DNA from: an uncultured Bacillota bacterium
GTDB taxonomy: Bacteria > Bacillota_I > Bacilli_A > RFN20 > CAG-288
Direction of reading: 5' to 3'
DNA length: 64,000 nucleotides
Assembly: GCA_949299015.1 (NCBI GenBank)
Contig: CASFYT010000004.1
Location: 1-64,000 of the forward strand
Part shown: positions 61,429-64,000 of the stretch, piece after piece
Numbering within the stretch: position 1 is the first letter of the stretch
Layout: every line of letters begins with the position of its first letter
Program-made: the position numbers and the translations under genes
Notes under the pieces: generated by a model
The model's input: only the letters and a program-made list of their open reading frames with translations
What the model was told of the DNA's origin: nothing
Databases searched by the model: none

Positions 61429-63068
61429 CGTCGCCCTTCGTCGTAGAGCTCACGGGCCTGGAGAAGGGCGGATTCGGTCTTCTTGCGGCCGGAGATCATC
61501 TTCGCCAGCTCCTGGACGACCTCGTCGCCGTCGAGGAGCCTGAATTGAGAAGCGGTCACGCCTTCGACGACCTCCTTCCGGACGCCGACGTGAGCCTTGG
61601 CGAGGGCGACGACCTGTGGAAGGTGGGAGATGACGAGAACCATGCTGTCCTTCGAGATCTCCCGCATCTTCTCTCCCATCAGCCGCGCCATGCGGCCCGA
61701 GACTCCGGCGTCGATTTCGTCGAAGACGAGGAGGAGGGCCGGATCCAATCGGTTGAGGACGGCCTTGATTGCCAGCATCAGGCGGGCTCCTTCTCCCCCG
61801 GAGGCGACCTTCGAGAGTTCGTGGGAGGAGAGCCCCTGGTTGAGCTGGACGAGGAATTCGCACTCGTCCATGCCGTCCTCCTTCAGATCCGTATTCTTCC
61901 ATGCGAGGGCGATGCCATCCTCGGGCAGGCCGAGGTCCTTCATCTGCCCTCCGATTTTCTCCTGAAGCACCTGGGAGACTTCCTGACGCTTCCGGGAAAG
62001 TTCCCGACCTTTCTCGGTGGCGGCGCGCCGCGCCTCCTCCTTCTCTTCTTCCATGTGCCTCTTCGTCGCGTCGAACTGGTCGATCTGCTCCCGCCGCGCC
62101 TTGAATTCCTCCAAACGGGAGAGAATCTCTTGGGTCGTCGCCCCAAACTTTCGCTGGAGGGGCTTCAGCTCAAAGAGCCGCTGGTTCATCTCGTCGACGG
62201 CCTCGGCCTTCTCCTGGATCTGGCGGAATCCGTCGCGCAGGTCCTCCAGGGAGAAGAGGAGGCTTCTTGCCTTATCGGAAACCTCCTTTGCCTGTTGGGC
62301 AAGGCTGGTTTCGGAAAGGGGACGCAGGCTGTCCAGGGCGGTCGAGAGGAGGTCGAAGAGGTCCCCCTCTTCCAACTGAGACGAGAGATGGAAGCGTTCG
62401 AGGACCGTCTGGATCTTATCGACGTCCCGCAGCTTGGAGAGCTCTTCCGTCAGTTCTTCGATCTCGCCGGGAACGAGGCGATGCTTCTCGATCTCCTGGA
62501 TCTGGAAGTCGAGGTAGTCTCGGTCCATCTCCTTTTCCGAGGAGAGAAGTTCCGCCAGTCGCTCGGATTTCTCCACGTAGTCCTGGTAGGCCTCAGAATA
62601 GGAGCGCCTTGCTTCGGCCAGTTCCCGGACTCCGAAACAATCGACATAGCGAAGGGCAGACCGCGGGTCGAAGAGCTCTTCGTTCTGTCCCTGGCGATGG
62701 ACGGAGAGGGCCTTCTCCGTCCGTTCTCGGAGCTCGCGAAGCGAGACGGGGTCCCCGTTGATCCACTGGCGGCTCGTCCCATCCTTCCGAATCACCCGTC
62801 GAAGGGTCGCCTCCCCTTCTTCGTCGAAGAGGGGAGGGAGGCTCCCTTCGGAGCCGTCCGAGGAGAAAAGGGCCTGGACCTCGCATTCCTCCTCCCCGTC
62901 GCGGAGCAGCGTCCGGTCAAAGCGGGCCCCCTTGAGGAGAAGGAGGGCGTCGACGACGAGGCTCTTTCCCGCGCCGGTCTCTCCCAGAAGGGCGAGGAAG
63001 GATCCCTCCAGCGGAAGGGTCGCCTTCCGAATGACGGCGAGGTTGCGGATCGTGAGCGTGATGGTCAT
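61425..63068 (-). CDS. recN: DNA repair ATPase RecN
   Basis: RecN is an SMC-like ATPase in double-strand-break repair. The 547-residue protein has Walker A (LLGETGAGKSLVVDALLLL, about 29-47), two coiled-coil arms (about 150-345), an ABC signature near KVASGGEGARLMLAIK and Walker B (LLVFDEIDAGVSGRMA). ATG 63068 is preferred because MTITLTIRNLAVI is the usual RecN start. It overlaps dxs by four bases. The common neighbours yqxC and ahrC between dxs and recN are missing. Confidence 0.95.
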   Translation of the reverse strand: MTITLTIRNLAVIRKATLPLEGSFLALLGETGAGKSLVVDALLLLKGARFDRTLLRDGEEECEVQALFSSDGSEGSLPPLFDEEGEATLRRVIRKDGTSRQWINGDPVSLRELRERTEKALSVHRQGQNEELFDPRSALRYVDCFGVRELAEARRSYSEAYQDYVEKSERLAELLSSEKEMDRDYLDFQIQEIEKHRLVPGEIEELTEELSKLRDVDKIQTVLERFHLSSQLEEGDLFDLLSTALDSLRPLSETSLAQQAKEVSDKARSLLFSLEDLRDGFRQIQEKAEAVDEMNQRLFELKPLQRKFGATTQEILSRLEEFKARREQIDQFDATKRHMEEEKEEARRAATEKGRELSRKRQEVSQVLQEKIGGQMKDLGLPEDGIALAWKNTDLKEDGMDECEFLVQLNQGLSSHELSKVASGGEGARLMLAIKAVLNRLDPALLLVFDEIDAGVSGRMARLMGEKMREISKDSMVLVISHLPQVVALAKAHVGVRKEVVEGVTASQFRLLDGDEVVQELAKMISGRKKTESALLQARELYDEGRR

Positions 63069-64000
63069 AGGAGCTCCTTTCGAATCGATTGGGCGACCTG
63101 CTCGGGAAGGAGGCGGTAGACCTGGTAGAGCGTGGGAAGGTCGCCATGCGTGACAAACGTCCTCGGGAAGGAGAAGGAACGATAGCACACGTTCCTCCCT
63201 TCTCGGGCAAGGAAGGAGGCGATGAATTCGTCCGTTCCCTCCCTCGTGGAATAGGAATCATAGAAGAAGACCCTCTCGTAGCCCTCCAGAAGCCTTCGCA
63301 GCTCTTCCTCCGAGGGAAGGAGATTCAGAAGGATGGCCCGGTCCGTCGGAAGACCTTCAAGGAGCGAGAGAAGCCTGGCCCCGTTGGGCCCCGTGGCCAG
63401 GACGAGCGTTCGGTAAGTGCCGCGTCCGCCGCAGAAGTCGCAGATCTCCGTCTCTTCGCAATTCGGAAGGGCAAAGGGAAGGTCCTTGGGGAGCCGGAAG
63501 AACGTCGGGACAGGGCGATCAAACCATCTTGAATTGACAAGACGGAGAAGGCTCTTCTCGTCATACGGAAGGTAAACTCTCGTTCCGGGAATGCCCTTCA
63601 GGAACGATACATCATAGAGTCCTTGATGCGATTCGCCGTCCTCCCCCACCAATCCCGCCCGTTCGACGAAGAAGAGGACGCCGATCCTCTCGCGGGCGAC
63701 GTCTTCCATGACCTCGTCGTAGCTTCTCTGGAGAAAGGTCGAATAGATGTCGACGATGGGATGCTGTCCCTTCAGGGCGAGGCCAGAGGATAGGGTGACG
63801 GCGTTCTCTTCGGCGATGCCGACGTCCAGCGTCCGCCGTGGAAAGCGGCGGAACAGTTCCTCCAGGCGCGATCCGTAGACCATCGCCGGCGTGATCAGGA
63901 ACGCCTTCCGGTCCTGCTCCATCTTCTCCTGCAGCAGCTTCGCCTTGAGCGAAGTGAAGGAGACGTCCTCCGCCGGCCGCTCTTCCTCGAAGCGTTTGGG
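63065..64000 (-). CDS. dxs: 1-deoxy-D-xylulose-5-phosphate synthase, C-terminal part
   Basis: DXS makes DXP from pyruvate and glyceraldehyde 3-phosphate, the first step of the MEP pathway. The frame is open to the window end, so only the last 311 residues are present: the pyrimidine-binding domain and the C-terminal domain. Visible are DVGIAEENAV, YSTFLQRSYDEVMEDVA, FFVERAGLVGEDGESHQG and PFALPN. The nearly invariant AEQHA reads AEENA here; the catalytic Glu is kept. With ispG and ispH in this window, the pathway appears complete at both ends. Confidence 0.93.
   Translation of the reverse strand, partial: PKRFEEERPAEDVSFTSLKAKLLQEKMEQDRKAFLITPAMVYGSRLEELFRRFPRRTLDVGIAEENAVTLSSGLALKGQHPIVDIYSTFLQRSYDEVMEDVARERIGVLFFVERAGLVGEDGESHQGLYDVSFLKGIPGTRVYLPYDEKSLLRLVNSRWFDRPVPTFFRLPKDLPFALPNCEETEICDFCGGRGTYRTLVLATGPNGARLLSLLEGLPTDRAILLNLLPSEEELRRLLEGYERVFFYDSYSTREGTDEFIASFLAREGRNVCYRSFSFPRTFVTHGDLPTLYQVYRLLPEQVAQSIRKELL

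Overview
The window is a gene-dense, G+C-rich chromosomal segment of a bacterium that uses the standard code (TGA is a stop throughout). Bacilli-type markers include the helicase-loading pair dnaB/dnaI, fused secDF, yneF, and the orders yqeG-yqeH-yqeK-rsfS-mtn, ybeY-cdd-era-recO-glyRS-dnaG-rpoD and recN...xerD-deoB. This fits a deep-branching, Erysipelotrichia- or Mollicutes-like member of the Bacilli. I cannot name a genus. A single-chain glycyl-tRNA synthetase, a flavin-dependent thymidylate synthase and MEP-pathway genes (ispG, ispH, dxs) are present. The mraZ/rsmH and divIB/ftsA/ftsZ blocks contain no murein-synthesis genes.

Layout. A 5S rRNA (end of an rRNA operon) and rplU-prp-rpmA-obg-ruvAB are followed by secDF-recJ, the divIB-ftsA-ftsZ-pheST-thyX run and mraZ-rsmH-(ftsL-like), reaching about 19 kb. 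A minus-strand block pyk-ROK kinase-thrS follows. From 23.7 to 36.7 kb are dnaB-dnaI, a C39-peptidase membrane protein, a ybeY-cdd fusion, era, recO, glyQS, dnaG, rpoD, trmK, a Nif3-like gene and a second sigma factor. From 36.7 to 56.1 kb are ispH, apt-relA, hisS-aspS, a DEAD-box helicase, ispG, rpmG-efp-yneF, plsY, parE-parC and the yqeG...mtn operon.

At 56.09-56.45 kb the mostly plus-strand gene order ends in a very A+T-rich island. To its right every gene is on the minus strand: permease, solute-binding lipoprotein, deoB, xerD, dinB, recN and the 3' part of dxs. The island contains a 28-bp sequence matching 21 of 28 positions of the Escherichia coli dif site as I recall it. Two clusters of TAGTA/TACTA boxes flank it, and one cluster includes a perfect 13-bp inverted repeat. 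I read this as the chromosome-dimer-resolution site and probable replication terminus; the likely recombinase (xerD) lies about 3 kb away.

Several core proteins have lost or changed normally invariant functional residues while staying full-length and in place. SecDF lacks its transmembrane proton-relay Asp, DnaI lacks its P-loop, FtsA lacks its ATP-binding signatures, the NadD-like half of YqeK lacks its HxGH motif, EF-P has Met at the tip position, Prp has a shortened active-site loop, and the DEAD-box helicase has DEGD. Several genes (dnaB, ispH, ispG, yqeG) have a strong -10 box 6-7 nt before the start codon and no Shine-Dalgarno sequence, which points to leaderless transcripts.
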